Shown here one piece after another: positions 10,391-22,950 of a DNA stretch of 64,000 bases. Both the position numbers and the translations under genes were made by a program. A model generated the notes under the pieces. It had not been told where the DNA came from and did no database searches. It saw only the letters and a program-made list of their open reading frames with translations. The DNA lies in the NCBI RefSeq assembly GCF_051014685.1, contig NW_027478531.1, forward strand, positions 744,001 to 808,000, read 5' to 3'. This DNA is from Ptiloglossa arizonensis. Lineage: Eukaryota > Arthropoda > Insecta > Hymenoptera > Colletidae. Within the stretch, counting starts at the first letter, position 1, and each line of letters starts with the position of its first letter.

Positions 10391-10803
10391 CGCCCGATTA
10401 CAACGGTATGCGCACTTTTCCCCTAGGCGGTTCTAGTTATTCGTATCGAGCATCAGAAATGCGAAAATTTTGAGTTTCTCAAGCGTTTCTTATCTCCAAA
10501 CTGCCATATCTCGCGAACGGATTGACCAATCCGCAAAATTTCTGTTGCATCTGAAAGTAGAAACTCGCCCGATTACAACGGTAGGTGTAGTTTTCCCCTA
10601 GGCCGTTCTAGTTATTCGTTTCGAGCATCAGAACTGCGTAAATTTGGAGTTTCTCAAGCGTTTCTTACTTCCAAACTGCCATATCTCGCGAACCGATTGA
10701 CCAATCCGCAAAATTTCTGTTGCATCTGAAAGTAGAAACTCGCCCGATTACAACGGTATGCGCACTTTTCCCCTAGGCCGTTCTAGTTATTCGTGTCGAG
10801 CAT
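10391..10803 (-). repeat. Satellite monomers between the two 18-mer copies
   Basis: About two and a half ordinary monomers: one with CGTATCGAGCATCAGAAATG, one with GTAGGTGTAG, and one with GCGTAAATTTGGAG and the rare CGAACCGATTGACC. That CGAACCGATT monomer also lies just before the related block start at 15004 (near 14890). Confidence 0.7.
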
Positions 10804-13540
10804 CAGAACTGCGAAAATTTTGAGTTTGTCAAGCGTTTCTTACCTCCAAACTGTCATATCTCGCGAACGGATTGACCAATCCGCAAAATTTCTGTTGCAT
10901 CTAAAAGTAGAAACTCGCCCGATTACAACGGTATGCGCACTTTTCCCCTAGGCGGTTCTAGTTATTCGTTTCGAGCATCAGAACTGCGAAAATTTTGAGT
11001 TTCTCAAGCCTTTCTTATCTCCAAACTGCCATATCTCGCGAACGGATTGATCAATCCGCAAAATTTCTGTTGCATCTGAAAGTAGAAACTCGCCCGATTA
11101 CAACGGTATGCGCACTTTTCCCCTAGGCGGTTCTAGTTATTCGTTTCGTGCATCAGAACTGCGAAAATGTTGAGTTTCTCAAGCGTTTCTTACCTCCAAA
11201 CTGTCATATCTTGCGAACGGATTGACCAATCCGCAAAATTTCTGTTGCATCTGAAAGTAGAAACTCGCCCGATTACAACGGTAGGTATAGTTTTCCCCTA
11301 GGCCGTTCTAGTTATTCGTGTCGAGCATCAGAACTGCGAAAATTTTGAGTTTCTCAAGCGTTTCTTATTTCCAAACTGCCATATCTCGCGAACGGATTGA
11401 TCAATCCGCAAAATTTCTGTTGCATCTGAAAGTAGAAACTCGCCCGATTACAACGGTATGCGCACTTTTCCCCTAGGCGGTTCTAGTTATTCGTTTCGTG
11501 CATCAGAACTGCGAAAATGTTGAGTTTCTCAAGCGTTTCTTACCTCCAAACTGCCATATCTCGTGAACGGATTGACCAATCCGCAAAATTTCTGTTGCAT
11601 CTGAAAGTAGAAACTCGCCCGATTACAACGGTATGCGCACTTTTCCCCTAGGCCGTTCTAGTTATTCGTGTCGAGCATCAGAACTGCGAAAATTTTGAGT
11701 TTCTCAAGCGTTTCTTATTTCCAAACTGCCATATCTCGCGAACGGATTGATCAATCCGCAAAATTTCTGTTGCATCTGAAAGTAGAAGCTCGCCCGATTA
11801 CAACGGTATGCGCACTTTTCCCCTAGGCCGTTCTAGTTATTCGTGTCGAATATCAGAACTGCGAAAATTTTGAGTTTCTCAAGCGTTTCTTATCTCCAAA
11901 CTGCCATATGTCGCGAACGGATTGATCAATCCGCAAAATTTCTGTTGCATCTGAAAGTAGAAACTCGCCCGATTACAACGCTATGCGCACTTTTCCCCTA
12001 GGCGGTTCTAGTTATTCGTTTCGAGCATCAGAACTGCGAAAATTTTGAGTTTCTCAAGCGTTTCTTACCTCCAAACTGCCATATCTCGCGAACGGATTGA
12101 CCAATCCACAAAATTTCTGTTGCATCTGAAAGTAGAAACTCGCCCGATTACAACGGTAGGTGTAGTTTTCCCATAGGCCGTTCTAGTTATTCGTTTCGAG
12201 CATCAGAACTGCGAAAATTTTGAGTTTCTCAAGCGTTTCTTACCTCCAAACTGTCATATCTCGCGAACGGATTGACCAATCCGCAAAATTTCTGTTGCAT
12301 CTGAAAGTAGAAACTCGCCCGATTACAACGGTAGGTATAGTTTTCCCCTAGGCCGTTCTAGTTATTCGTTTCGAGCATCAGAACTGCGTAAATTTTGAGA
12401 TTCTCAAGCGTTTCTTACCTCCAAACTGCCATATCTCGCGAACGGATTGACAAATCCGCAAAATTTCTGTTGCATCTGAAAGTAGAAACTCGCCCGATTA
12501 CAACGCTATGCGCACTTTTCCCCTAGGCGGTTCTAGTTATTCGTTTCGAGCATCAGAACTGCGTAAATTTTGAGATTCTCAAGCGTTTCTTACCTCCAAA
12601 CTGCCATATCTCGCGAACGGATTGACAAATCCGCAAAATTTCTGTTGCATCTGAAAGTAGAAACTCGCCCGATTACAACGGTATGCGCACTTTTCCCCTA
12701 GGCCGTTCTAGTTATTCGTGTCGAGCATCAGAACTGCGAAAATTTTGAGTTTCTCAAGCGTTTCTTATTTCCAAACTGCCATATCTCGCGAACGAATTGA
12801 TCAATCCGCAAAATTTCTGTTGCATCTGAAAGTAGAAACTCGCCCGATTATAACGGTATGCGCACTTTTCCCCTAGGCCGTTCTAGTTATTCGTGTCGAG
12901 CATCAGAACTGCGAAAATTTTGAGTTTCTCAAGCGTTTCTTATCTCCAAACTGCCATATGTCGCGAAAGGATTGATCAATCCGCAAAATTTCTGTTGCAT
13001 CTGAAAGTAGAAACTCGCCCGATTACAACGCTATGCGCACTTTTCCCCTAGGCGGTTCTAGTTATTCGTATCGAGCATCAGAAATGCGAAAATTTTGAGT
13101 TTCTCAAGCGTTTCTTATCTCCAAACTGCCATATCTCGCGAACGGATTGACCAATCAGCAAAATTTCTGTTGCATCTGAAAGTAGAAACTCGCCCGATTA
13201 CAACGGTAGGTGTAGTTTTCCCCTAGGCCGTTCTAGTTATTCGTTTCGAGCATCAGAACTGCGAAAATTTTGAGTTTCTCAAGCGTTTCTTACATCCAAA
13301 CTGCCATATCTCGCGAACGGATTGACCAATCCGCAAAATTTCTGTTGCATCTGAAAGTAGAAACTCGCCCGATTACAACGGTATGCGCACTTTTCCCCTA
13401 GACCGTTCTAGTTATTCGTGTCGAGCATCAGAACTGCGAAAATTTTGAGCTTCTCAAGCGTTTCTTACCTCCAAACTGCCATATCTCGCGAACGGATTGA
13501 CCAATCCGCAAAATTTCTGTTGCATCTGAAAGTAGAAACT
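10804..13540 (-). repeat. 18-monomer block, copy 2
   Basis: Second copy of 7653-10390 carrying the same ordered list of rare variants, including GTGTCGAATATCAG near 11850 and CCCATAGG near 12171. It lacks the extra T present in copy 1 near 10382. Matching ends just after the GAGCTTCTC monomer near 13450. A third, partial copy begins at 15004, exactly 24 monomers further on, and matches to about 15720. Confidence 0.85.
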
Positions 13541-15003
13541 CGCCCGATTACAACGGTATGCGCACTTTTCCCCTAGGCCGTTCTAGTTATTCGTGTCGAG
13601 CATCAGAACTGCGAAAATTTTGAGTTTCTCAAGCGTTTCTTATCTCCAAACTGCCATATCTCGCGAACGGATTGATCAATCCGCAAAATTTCTGTTGCAT
13701 CTGAAAGTAGAAACTCGCCCGATTACAACGGTATGCGCACTTTTCCCCTAGGCCGTTCTAGTTATTCGTATCGAGCATCAGAAATGCGAAAATTTTGAGT
13801 TTCTCAAGCGTTTCTTATCTCCAAACTGCCATATCTCGCGAACGGATTGATCAATCCGCAAAATTTCTGTTGCATCTGAAAGTAGAAACACGCCCGATTA
13901 CAACGCTATGCGCACTTTTCCCCTAGGCCGTTCTAGTTAGTCGTATCGAGCATCAGAACTGCGAAAATTTTGAGTTTCTCAAGCGTTTCTTACCTCCAAA
14001 CTGCCATATCTCGCGAACGGATTGACCAATCCACAAAATTTCTGTTGCATCTGAAAGTAGGAACTCGCCCGATTACAACGGTAGGTGTAGTTTTCCCATA
14101 GGCCGTTCTAGTTATTCGTTTCGAGCATCAGAACTGCGAAAATTTTGAGTTTCTCAAGCGTTTCTTACCTCCAAACTGCCATATCTCGCGAACGGATTGA
14201 CCAATCCGCAAAATTTCTGTTGCATCTGAAAGTAGAAACTCGGCCGATTACAACGGTAGGTGTAGTTTTCCCCTAGGCCGTTCTAGTTATTCGTTTCGAG
14301 CATCAGAACTGCGAAAATTTTGAGTTTCTCAAGCGTTTCTTATATCCAAACTGCCATATCTCGCGAACGGATTGACCAATCCGCAAAATTTCTGTTGCAT
14401 CTGAAAGTAGAAACTCGCCCGATTACAACGGTATGCGCACTTTTCCCCTAGGCCGTTCTAGTTATTCGTGTCGAGCATCAGAACTGCGAAAATTTTGAGT
14501 TTCTCAAGCGTTTCTTATTTCCAAACGGCCATATCTCGCGAACGGATTGATCAATCCGCAAAATTTCTGTTGCATCTGAAAGTAGAAACTCGCCCGATTA
14601 TAACGGTATGCGCACTTTTCCCCTAGGCCGTTCTAGTTATTCGTGTCGAGCATCAGAACTGCGAAAATTTTGAGTTTCTCAAGCGTTTCTTATCTCCAAA
14701 CTGCCATATGTCGCGAAAGGATTGATCAATCCGCAAAATTTCTGTTGCATCTGAAAGTAGAAACTCGCCCGATTACAACGGTAGGTGTAGTTTTCCCCTA
14801 GGCCGTTCTAGTTATTCGTTTCGAGCATCAGAACTGCGAAAATTTGGAGTTTCTCAGGCGTTTCTTACTTCCAAACTGCCATATCTCGCGAACCGATTGA
14901 CCAATCCGCAAAATTTCTGTTGCATCTGAAAGTAGAAACTCGCCCGATTACAACGGTATGCGCACTTTTCCCCTAGGCCGTTCTAGTTATTCGTGTCGAG
15001 CAT
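13541..15003 (-). repeat. Mixed satellite monomers, 13.5-15.0 kb
   Basis: About eight monomers of types found elsewhere in the array, in a shuffled order. Private or rare variants include GAAACACGCCC, TTAGTCGTATCG near 13940, AGTAGGAACTCG near 14060, AACTCGGCCG near 14240, CCAAACGGCC near 14523 and TCAGGCG near 14855. The monomer around 14711-14790 combines GATCAAT with GTAGGTGTAG, an unusual pairing for this part of the array. No other sequence is present. Confidence 0.7.
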
Positions 15004-15109
15004 CAGAACTGCGAAAATTTTGAGTTTGTCAAGCGTTTCTTACCTCCAAACTGTCATATCTCGCGAACGGATTGACCAATCCGCAAAATTTCTGTTGCAT
15101 CTAAAAGTA

Positions 15110-17600
15110 GAAACTCGCCCGATTACAACGGTATGCGCACTTTTCCCCTAGGCGGTTCTAGTTATTCGTTTCGAGCATCAGAACTGCGAAAATTTTGAGT
15201 TTCTCAAGCCTTTCTTATCTCCAAACTGCCATATCTCGCGAACGGATTGATCAATCCGCAAAATTTCTGTTGCATCTGAAAGTAGAAACTCGCCCGATTA
15301 CAACGGTATGCGCACTTTTCCCCTAGGCGGTTCTAGTTATTCGTTTCGTGCATCAGAACTGCGAAAATGTTGAGTTTCTCAAGCGTTTCTTACCTCCAAA
15401 CTGTCATATCTTGCGAACGGATTGACCAATCCGCAAAATTTCTGTTGCATCTGAAAGTAGAAACTCGCCCGATTACAACGGTAGGTATAGTTTTCCCCTA
15501 GGCCGTTCTAGTTATTCGTGTCGAGCATCAGAACTGCGAAAATTTTGAGTTTCTCAAGCGTTTCTTATTTCCAAACTGCCATATCTCGCGAACGGATTGA
15601 TCAATCCGCAAAATTTCTGTTGCATCTGAAAGTAGAAACTCGCCCGATTACAACGGTATGCGCACTTTTCCCCTAGGCGGTTCTAGTTATTCGTTTCGTG
15701 CATCAGAACTGCGAAAATGTTGAGGTTCTCAAGCGTTTCTTACCTCCAAACTGCCATATCTCGTGAACGGATTGACCAATCCGCAAAATTTCTGTTGCAT
15801 CTGAAAGTAGAAACTCGCCCGATTACAACGGTATGCGCACTTTTCCCCTAGGCCGTTCTAGTTATTCGTGTCGAGCATCAGAACTGCGAAAATTTTGAGT
15901 TTCTCAAGCGTTTCTTATTTCCAAACTGCCATATCTCGCGAACGGATTGATCAATCCGCAAAATTTCTGTTGCATCTGAAAGTAGAAACTCGCCCGATTA
16001 CAACGGTATGCGCACTTTTCCCCTAGGCGGTTCTAGTTATTCGTTTCGTGCATCAGAACTGCGAAAATGTTGAGGTTCTCAAGCGTTTCTTACCTCCAAA
16101 CTGCCATATCTCGTGAACGGATTGACCAATCAGCAAAATTTCTGTTGCATCTGAAAGTAGAAACTCGCCCGATTACAACGGTAGGTGTAGTTTTCCCCTA
16201 GGCCGTTCTAGTTATTCGTTTCGAGCATCAGAACTGCGAAAATTTTGAGTTTCTCAAGCGTTTCTTACATCCAAACTGCCATATCTCGCGAACGGATTGA
16301 CCAATCCGCAAAATTTCTGTTGCATCTGAAAGTAGAAACTCGCCCGATTACAACGGTATGCGCACTTTTCCCCTAGGCGGTTCTAGTTATTCGTTTCGAG
16401 CATCAGAACTGCGAAAATTTTGAGTTTCTCAAGCCTTTCTTATCTCCAAACTGCCATATCTCGCGAACGGATTGATCAATCCGCAAAATTTCTGTTGCAT
16501 CTGAAAGTAGAAACTCGCCCGATTACAACGGTATGCGCACTTTTCCCCTAGGCGGTTCTAGTTATTCGTTTCGTGCATCAGAACTGCGAAAATGTTGAGT
16601 TTCTCAAGCGTTTCTTACCTCCAAACTGTCATATCTTGCGAACGGATTGACCAATCCGCAAAATTTCTGTTGCATCTGAAAGTAGAAACTCGCCCGATTA
16701 CAACGGTAGGTATAGTTTTCCCCTAGGCCGTTCTAGTTATTCGTGTCGAGCATCAGAACTGCGAAAATTTTGAGTTTCTCAAGCGTTTCTTATTTCCAAA
16801 CTGCCATATCTCGCGAACGGATTGATCAATCCGCAAAATTTCTGTTGCATCTGAAAGTAGAAACTCGCCCGATTACAACGGTATGCGCACTTTTCCCCTA
16901 GGCGGTTCTAGTTATTCGTTTCGTGCATCAGAACTGCGAAAATGTTGAGGTTCTCAAGCGTTTCTTACCTCCAAACTGCAATATCTCGTGAACGGATTGA
17001 CCAATCCGCAAAATTTCTGTTGCATCTGAAAGTAGAAACTCGCCCGATTACAACGGTATGCGCACTTTTCCCCTAGGCCGTTCTAGTTATTCGTGTCGAG
17101 CATCAGAACTGCGAAAATTTTGAGTTTCTCAAGCGTTTCTTATTTCCAAACTGCCATATCTCGCGAACGGATTGATCAATCCGCAAAATTTCTGTTGCAT
17201 CTGAAAGTAGAAACTCGCCCGATTACAACGGTATGCGCACTTTTCCCCTAGGCGGTTCTAGTTATTCGTTTCGTGCATCAGAACTGCGAAAATGTTGAGG
17301 TTCTCAAGCGTTTCTTACCTCCAAACTGCCATATCTCGTGAACGGATTGACCAATCAGCAAAATTTCTGTTGCATCTGAAAGTAGAAACTCGCCCGATTA
17401 CAACGGTAGGTGTAGTTTTCCCCTAGGCCGTTCTAGTTATTCGTTTCGAGCATCAGAACTGCGAAAATTTTGAGTTTCTCAAGCGTTTCTTACATCCAAA
17501 CTGCCATATCTCGCGAACGGATTGACCAATCCGCAAAATTTCTGTTGCATCTGAAAGTAGAAACTCGCCCGATTACAACGGTATGCGCACTTTTCCCCTA
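15110..17600 (-). repeat. Tandem 7-monomer repeat (1,225 bp) with nested dimers, two copies
   Basis: CTCAAGCC falls at about 15207 and 16432, 1,225 bp apart, and the rare TGAGGTTCTC occurs as two pairs: 15722 and 16072, then 16947 and 17297. The members of each pair are 350 bp (two monomers) apart, and the two pairs are 1,225 bp apart. This records a dimer duplication followed by duplication of the whole 7-mer. One visible difference is CTGCAATATCTCG near 16978 against CTGCCATATCTCG. Edges are approximate; copy 1 starts within the partial block beginning at 15004. Confidence 0.82.
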
Positions 17601-19165
17601 GACCGTTCTAGTTATTCGTGTCGAGCATCAGAACTGCGAAAATTTTGAGTTTCTCAAGCGTTTCTTACCTCCAAACTGCCATATCTCGCGAACGGATTGA
17701 CCAATCCGCAAAATTTCTGTTGCATCTGAAAGTAGAAACTCGCCCGATTACAACGGTATGCGCACTTTTCCCCTAGGCCGTTCTAGTTATTCGTGTCGAG
17801 CATCAGAACTGCGAAAATTTTGAGTTTCTCAAGCCTTTCTTATCTCCAAACTGCCATATCTCGCGAACGGATTGATCAATCCGCAAAATTTCTGTTGCAT
17901 CTGAAAGTAGAAACTCGCCCGAATACAACGGTATGCGCACTTTTCCCCTAGGCCGTTCTAGTTATTCGTATCGAGCATCAGAAATGCGAAAATTTTGAGT
18001 TTCTCAAGCGTTTCTTATCTCCAAACTGCCATATCTCGCGAACGGATTGATCAATCCGCAAAATTTCTGTTGCATCTGAAAGCAGAAACTCGCCCGATTA
18101 CAACGCTATGCGCACTTTTCCCCTAGGCGGTTCTAGTTATTCGTTTCGAGCATCAGAACTGCGAAAATTTTGAGTTTCTCAAGCGTTTCTTACCTCCAAA
18201 CTGCCATATCTCGCGAACGGATTGACCAATCCGCAAAATTTCTGTTGCATCTGAAAGCAGAAACTCGCCCGATTACAACGCTATGCGCACTTTTCCCCTA
18301 GGCGGTTCTAGTTATTCGTTTCGAGCATCAGAACTGCGAAAATTTTGAGTTTCTCAAGCGTTTCTTACCTCCAAACTGCCATATCTCGCGAACGGATTGA
18401 CCAATCCCCAAAATTTCTGTTGCATCTGAAAGTAGAAACTCGCCCGATTACAACGGTAGGTGTAGTTTTCCCCTAGGCCGTTCTAGTTATTCGTTTCGAG
18501 CATCAGAACTGCGAAAATTTTGAGTTTCTCAAGCGTTTCTTATATCCAAACTGCCATATCTCGCGAACGGATTGACCAATCCGCAAAATTTCTGTTGCAT
18601 CTGAAAGTAGAAACTCGCCCGATTACAACGGTATGCGCACTTTTCCCCTAGGCCGTTCTAGTTATTCGTGTCGAGCATCAGAACTGCGAAAATTTTGAGT
18701 TTCTCAAGCGTTTCTTATTTCCAAACTGCCATATCTCGCGAACGGATTGATCAATCCGCAAAATTTCTGTTGCATCTGAAAGTAGAAACTCGCCCGATTA
18801 TAACGGTATGCGCACTTTTCCCCTAGGCCGTTCTAGTTATTCGTGTCGAGCATCAGAACTGCGAAAATTTTGAGTTTCTCAAGCGTTTCTTATCTCCAAA
18901 CTGCCATATGTCGCGAAAGGATTGATCAATCCGCAAAATTTCTGTTGCATCTGAAAGTAGAAACTCGCCCGATTACAACGCTATGCGCACTTTTCCCCTA
19001 GGCGGTTCTAGTTATTCGTTTCGAGCATCAGAACTGCGAAAATTTTGAGTTTCTCAAGCGTTTCTTACCTCCAAACTGCCATATCTCGCGAACGGATTGA
19101 CCAATCCGCAAAATTTCTGTTGCATCTGAAAGTAGAAACTCGCCCGATTACAACGGTAGGTGTAG
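17351..19165 (-). repeat. Block displaced by 32 monomers, copy 1
   Basis: Recurs at 22951-24765 with an offset of 5,600 bp (32 monomers). Shared markers are CCAATCAGC (17351/22951), CCCGAATACAACGG (near 17921/23521), two successive GAAAGCAGAAAC monomers (near 18081 and 18256), TATATCC and CGAAAGGATTG. Differences include CAATCCCC near 18410 and the end point, where CCCATAGG here faces CCCCTAGG in copy 2. Confidence 0.82.
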
Positions 19166-20545
19166 TTTTCCCATAGGCCGTTCTAGTTATTCGTTTCGAG
19201 CATCAGAACTGCGAAAATTTTGAGTTTCTCAAGCGTTTCTTACCTCCAAACTGTCATATCTCGCGAACGGATTGACCAATCCGCAAAATTTCTGTTGCAT
19301 CTGAAAGTAGAAACTCGCCCGATTACAACGGTAGGTATAGTTTTCCCCTAGGCCGTTCTAGTTATTCGTTTCGAGCATCAGAACTGCGTAAATTTTGAGA
19401 TTCTCAAGCGTTTCTTACCTCCAAACTGCCATATCTCGCGAACGGATTGACAAATCCGCAAAATTTCTGTTGCATCTGAAAGTAGAAACTCGCCCGATTA
19501 CAACGCTATGCGCACTTTTCCCCTAGGCGGTTCTAGTTATTCGTTTCGAGCATCAGAACTGCGTAAATTTTGAGATTCTCAAGCGTTTCTTACCTCCAAA
19601 CTGCCATATCTCGCGAACGGATTGACAAATCCGCAAAATTTCTGTTGCATCTGAAAGTAGAAACTCGCCCGATTACAACGGTATGCGCACTTTTCCCCTA
19701 GGCCGTTCTAGTTATTCGTGTCGAGCATCAGAACTGCGAAAATTTTGAGTTTCTCAAGCGTTTCTTATTTCCAAACTGCCATATCTCGCGAACGGATTGA
19801 TCAATCCGCAAAATTTCTGTTGCATCTGAAAGTAGAAACTCGCCCGATTACAACGGTATGCGCACTTTTCCCCTAGGCCGTTCTAGTTATTCGTGTCGAA
19901 TATCAGAACTGCGAAAATTTTGAGTTTCTCAAGCGTTTCTTATCTCCAAACTGCCATATGTCGCGAACGGATTGATCAATCCGCAAAATTTCTGTTGCAT
20001 CTGAAAGTAGAAACTCGCCCGATTACAACGCTATGCGCACTCTTCCCCTAGGCGGTTCTAGTTATTCGTTTCGAGCATCAGAACTGCGAAAATTTTGAGT
20101 TTCTCAAGCGTTTCTTACCTCCAAACTGCCATATCTCGCGAACGGATTGACCAATCCACAAAATTTCTGTTGCATCTGAAAGTAGAAACTCGCCCGATTA
20201 CAACGGTAGGTGTAGTTTTCCCATAGGCCGTTCTAGTTATTCGTTTCGAGCATCAGAACTGCGAAAATTTTGAGTTTCTCAAGCGTTTCTTACCTCCAAA
20301 CTGTCATATCTCGCGAACGGATTGACCAATCCGCAAAATTTCTGTTGCATCTGAAAGTAGAAACTCGCCCGATTACAACGGTAGGTATAGTTTTCCCCTA
20401 GGCCGTTCTAGTTATTCGTTTCGAGCATCAGAACTGCGTAAATTTTGAGATTCTCAAGCGTTTCTTACCTCCAAACTGCCATATCTCGCGAACGGATTGA
20501 CAAATCCGCAAAATTTCTGTTGCATCTGAAAGTAGAAACTCGCCC
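18600..20545 (-). repeat. 11-monomer repeat (1,925 bp), copy 1
   Basis: Paired with 20525-22470. Offsets are exactly 1,925 bp for CGCGAAAGG (18911/20836), TATAACGG (18800/20725), CGTGTCGAATATC (19891/21816), CCATAGG (19171/21096 and 20221/22146) and the single-base variant GCACTCTTCC (20041/21966). This 11-mer lies inside the 32-monomer interval and accounts for part of its length. Confidence 0.82.
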
Positions 20546-22470
20546 GATTACAACGGTATGCGCACTTTTCCCCTAGGCCGTTCTAGTTATTCGTGTCGAG
20601 CATCAGAACTGCGAAAATTTTGAGTTTCTCAAGCGTTTCTTATTTCCAAACTGCCATATCTCGCGAACGGATTGATCAATCCGCAAAATTTCTGTTGCAT
20701 CTGAAAGTAGAAACTCGCCCGATTATAACGGTATGCGCACTTTTCCCCTAGGCCGTTCAAGTTATTCGTGTCGAGCATCAGAACTGCGAAAATTTTGAGT
20801 TTCTCAAGCGTTTCTTATCTCCAAACTGCCATATGTCGCGAAAGGATTGATCAATCCGCAAAATTTCTGTTGCATCTGAAAGTAGAAACTCGCCCGATTA
20901 CAACGCTATGCGCACTTTTCCTCTAGGCGGTTCTAGTTATTCGTTTCGAGCATCAGAACTGCGAAAATTTTGAGTTTCTCAAGCGTTTCTTACCTCCAAA
21001 CTGCCATATCTCGCGAACGGATTGACCAATCCGCAAAATTTCTGTTGCATCTGAAAGTAGAAACTCGCCCGATTACAACGGTAGGTGTAGTTTTCCCATA
21101 GGCCGTTCTAGTTATTCGTTTCGAGCATCAGAACTGCGAAAATTTTGAGTTTCTCAAGCGTTTCTTACCTCCAAACTGTCATATCTCGCGAACGGATTGA
21201 CCAATCCGCAAAATTTCTGTTGCATCTGAAAGTAGAAACTCGCCCGATTACAACGGTAGGTATAGTTTTCCCCTAGGCCGTTCTAGTTATTCGTTTCGAG
21301 CATCAGAACTGCGTAAATTTTGAGATTCTCAAGCGTTTCTTACCTCCAAACTGCCATATCTCGCGAACGGATTGACAAATCCGCAAAATTTCTGTTGCAT
21401 CTGAAAGTAGAAACTCGCCCGATTACAACGCTATGCGCACTTTTCCCCTAGGCGGTTCTAGTTATTCGTTTCGAGGATCAGAACTGCGTAAATTTTGAGA
21501 TTCTCAAGCGTTTCTTACCTCCAAACTGCCATATCTCGCGAACGGATTGACAAATCCGCAAAATTTCTGTTGCATCTGAAAGTAGAAACTCGCCCGATTA
21601 CAACGGTATGCGCACTTTTCCCCTAGGCCGTTCTAGTTATTCGTGTCGAGCATCAGAACTGCGAAAATTTTGAGTTTCTCAAGCGTTTCTTATTTCCAAA
21701 CTGCCATATCTCGCGAACGGATTGATCAATCCGCAAAATTTCTGTTGCATCTGAAAGTAGAAACTCGCCCGATTACAACGGTATGCGCACTTTTCCCCTA
21801 GGCCGTTCTAGTTATTCGTGTCGAATATCAGAACTGCGAAAATTTTGAGTTTCTCAAGCGTTTCTTATCTCCAAACTGCCATATGTCGCGAACGGATTGA
21901 TCAATCCGCAAAATTTCTGTTGCATCTGAAAGTAGAAACTCGCCCGATTACAACGCTATGCGCACTCTTCCCCTAGGCGGTTCTAGTTATTCGTTTCGAG
22001 CATCAGAACTGCGAAAATTTTGAGTTTCTCAAGCGTTTCTTACCTCCAAACTGCCATATCTCGCGAACGGATTGACCAATCCACAAAATTTCTGTTGCAT
22101 CTGAAAGTAGAAACTCGCCCGATTACAACGGTAGGTGTAGTTTTCCCATAGGCCGTTCTAGTTATTCGTTTCGAGCATCAGAACTGCGAAAATTTTGAGT
22201 TTCTCAAGCGTTTCTTACATCCAAACTGTCATATCTCGCGAACGGATTGACCAATCCGCAAAATTTCTGTTGCATCTGAAAGTAGAAACTCGCCCGATTA
22301 CAACGGTAGGTATAGTTTTCCCCTAGGCCGTTCTAGTTATTCGTTTCGAGCATCAGAACTGCGTAAATTTTGAGATTCTCAAGCGTTTCTTACCTCCAAA
22401 CTGCCATATCTCGCGAACGGATTGACAAATCCGCAAAATTTCTGTTGCATCTGAAAGTAGAAACTCGCCC
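20525..22470 (-). repeat. 11-monomer repeat (1,925 bp), copy 2
   Basis: Second copy of 18600-20545. Visible differences include GTTCAAGTT near 20757, CCTCTAGGCGG near 20921, TTTCGAGGATC near 21474 and TTACATCC near 22217. It ends at a noticeably divergent monomer around 22470. Confidence 0.8.
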
Positions 22471-22750
22471 GATTAGAACGGTATTCGTACTTTTCCCCTA
22501 GGCCGTTCTAGTTTCTCGTTTCGAGCATCAAAACTGCGAACATTTTGAGTTTCTCAAGCGTTTCTTACCTCCAAACTGCCATATCTCGCGAACGGATTGA
22601 CCAATCCGCAAAATTTCTGTTGCTTCTGAAAGTAGAAACTCGGCCGATTACAACGGTATGCGCACTTTTTCCCTAGGCCGTTCTAGTTATTCGTATCGAG
22701 CATCAGAAGTGCGAAAATTTTGAGTTTCTCAAGCGTTTCTTATCTCCAAA
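22471..22750 (-). repeat. Divergent junction monomers
   Basis: Two monomers with a cluster of uncommon bases: CCCGATTAGAACGG, GTATTCGTAC, TAGTTTCTCG, CATCAAAACTGCGAAC, TGCTTCTGAAAG, CTCGGCCGATT, ACTTTTTCCC and, just beyond, CTGCTATATC. They sit where the second 11-mer ends and shortly before the 32-monomer block resumes at 22951, so they look like a surviving piece of a different monomer lineage. Confidence 0.7.
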
Positions 22751-22950
22751 CTGCTATATCTCGCGAACGGATTGATCAATCCGCAAAATTTCTGTTGCAT
22801 CTGAAAGTAGAAACTCGCCCGATTACAACGCTATGCGCACTTTTCCCCTAGGCGGTTCTAGTTATTCGTTTCGAGCATCAGAACTGCGAAAATTTTGAGT
22901 TTCTCAAGCGTTTCTTACCTCCAAACTGCCATATCTCGCGAACGGATTGA

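Noticed and set aside
14290..14400. Restriction-site-like palindromes CCTAGG, TCGCGA and TGATCA recurring in every unit
   Set aside because: They are ordinary consequences of the monomer sequence. They are useful for ladder digests but give no evidence of function, except that the larger palindrome around TGATCA is reported separately.
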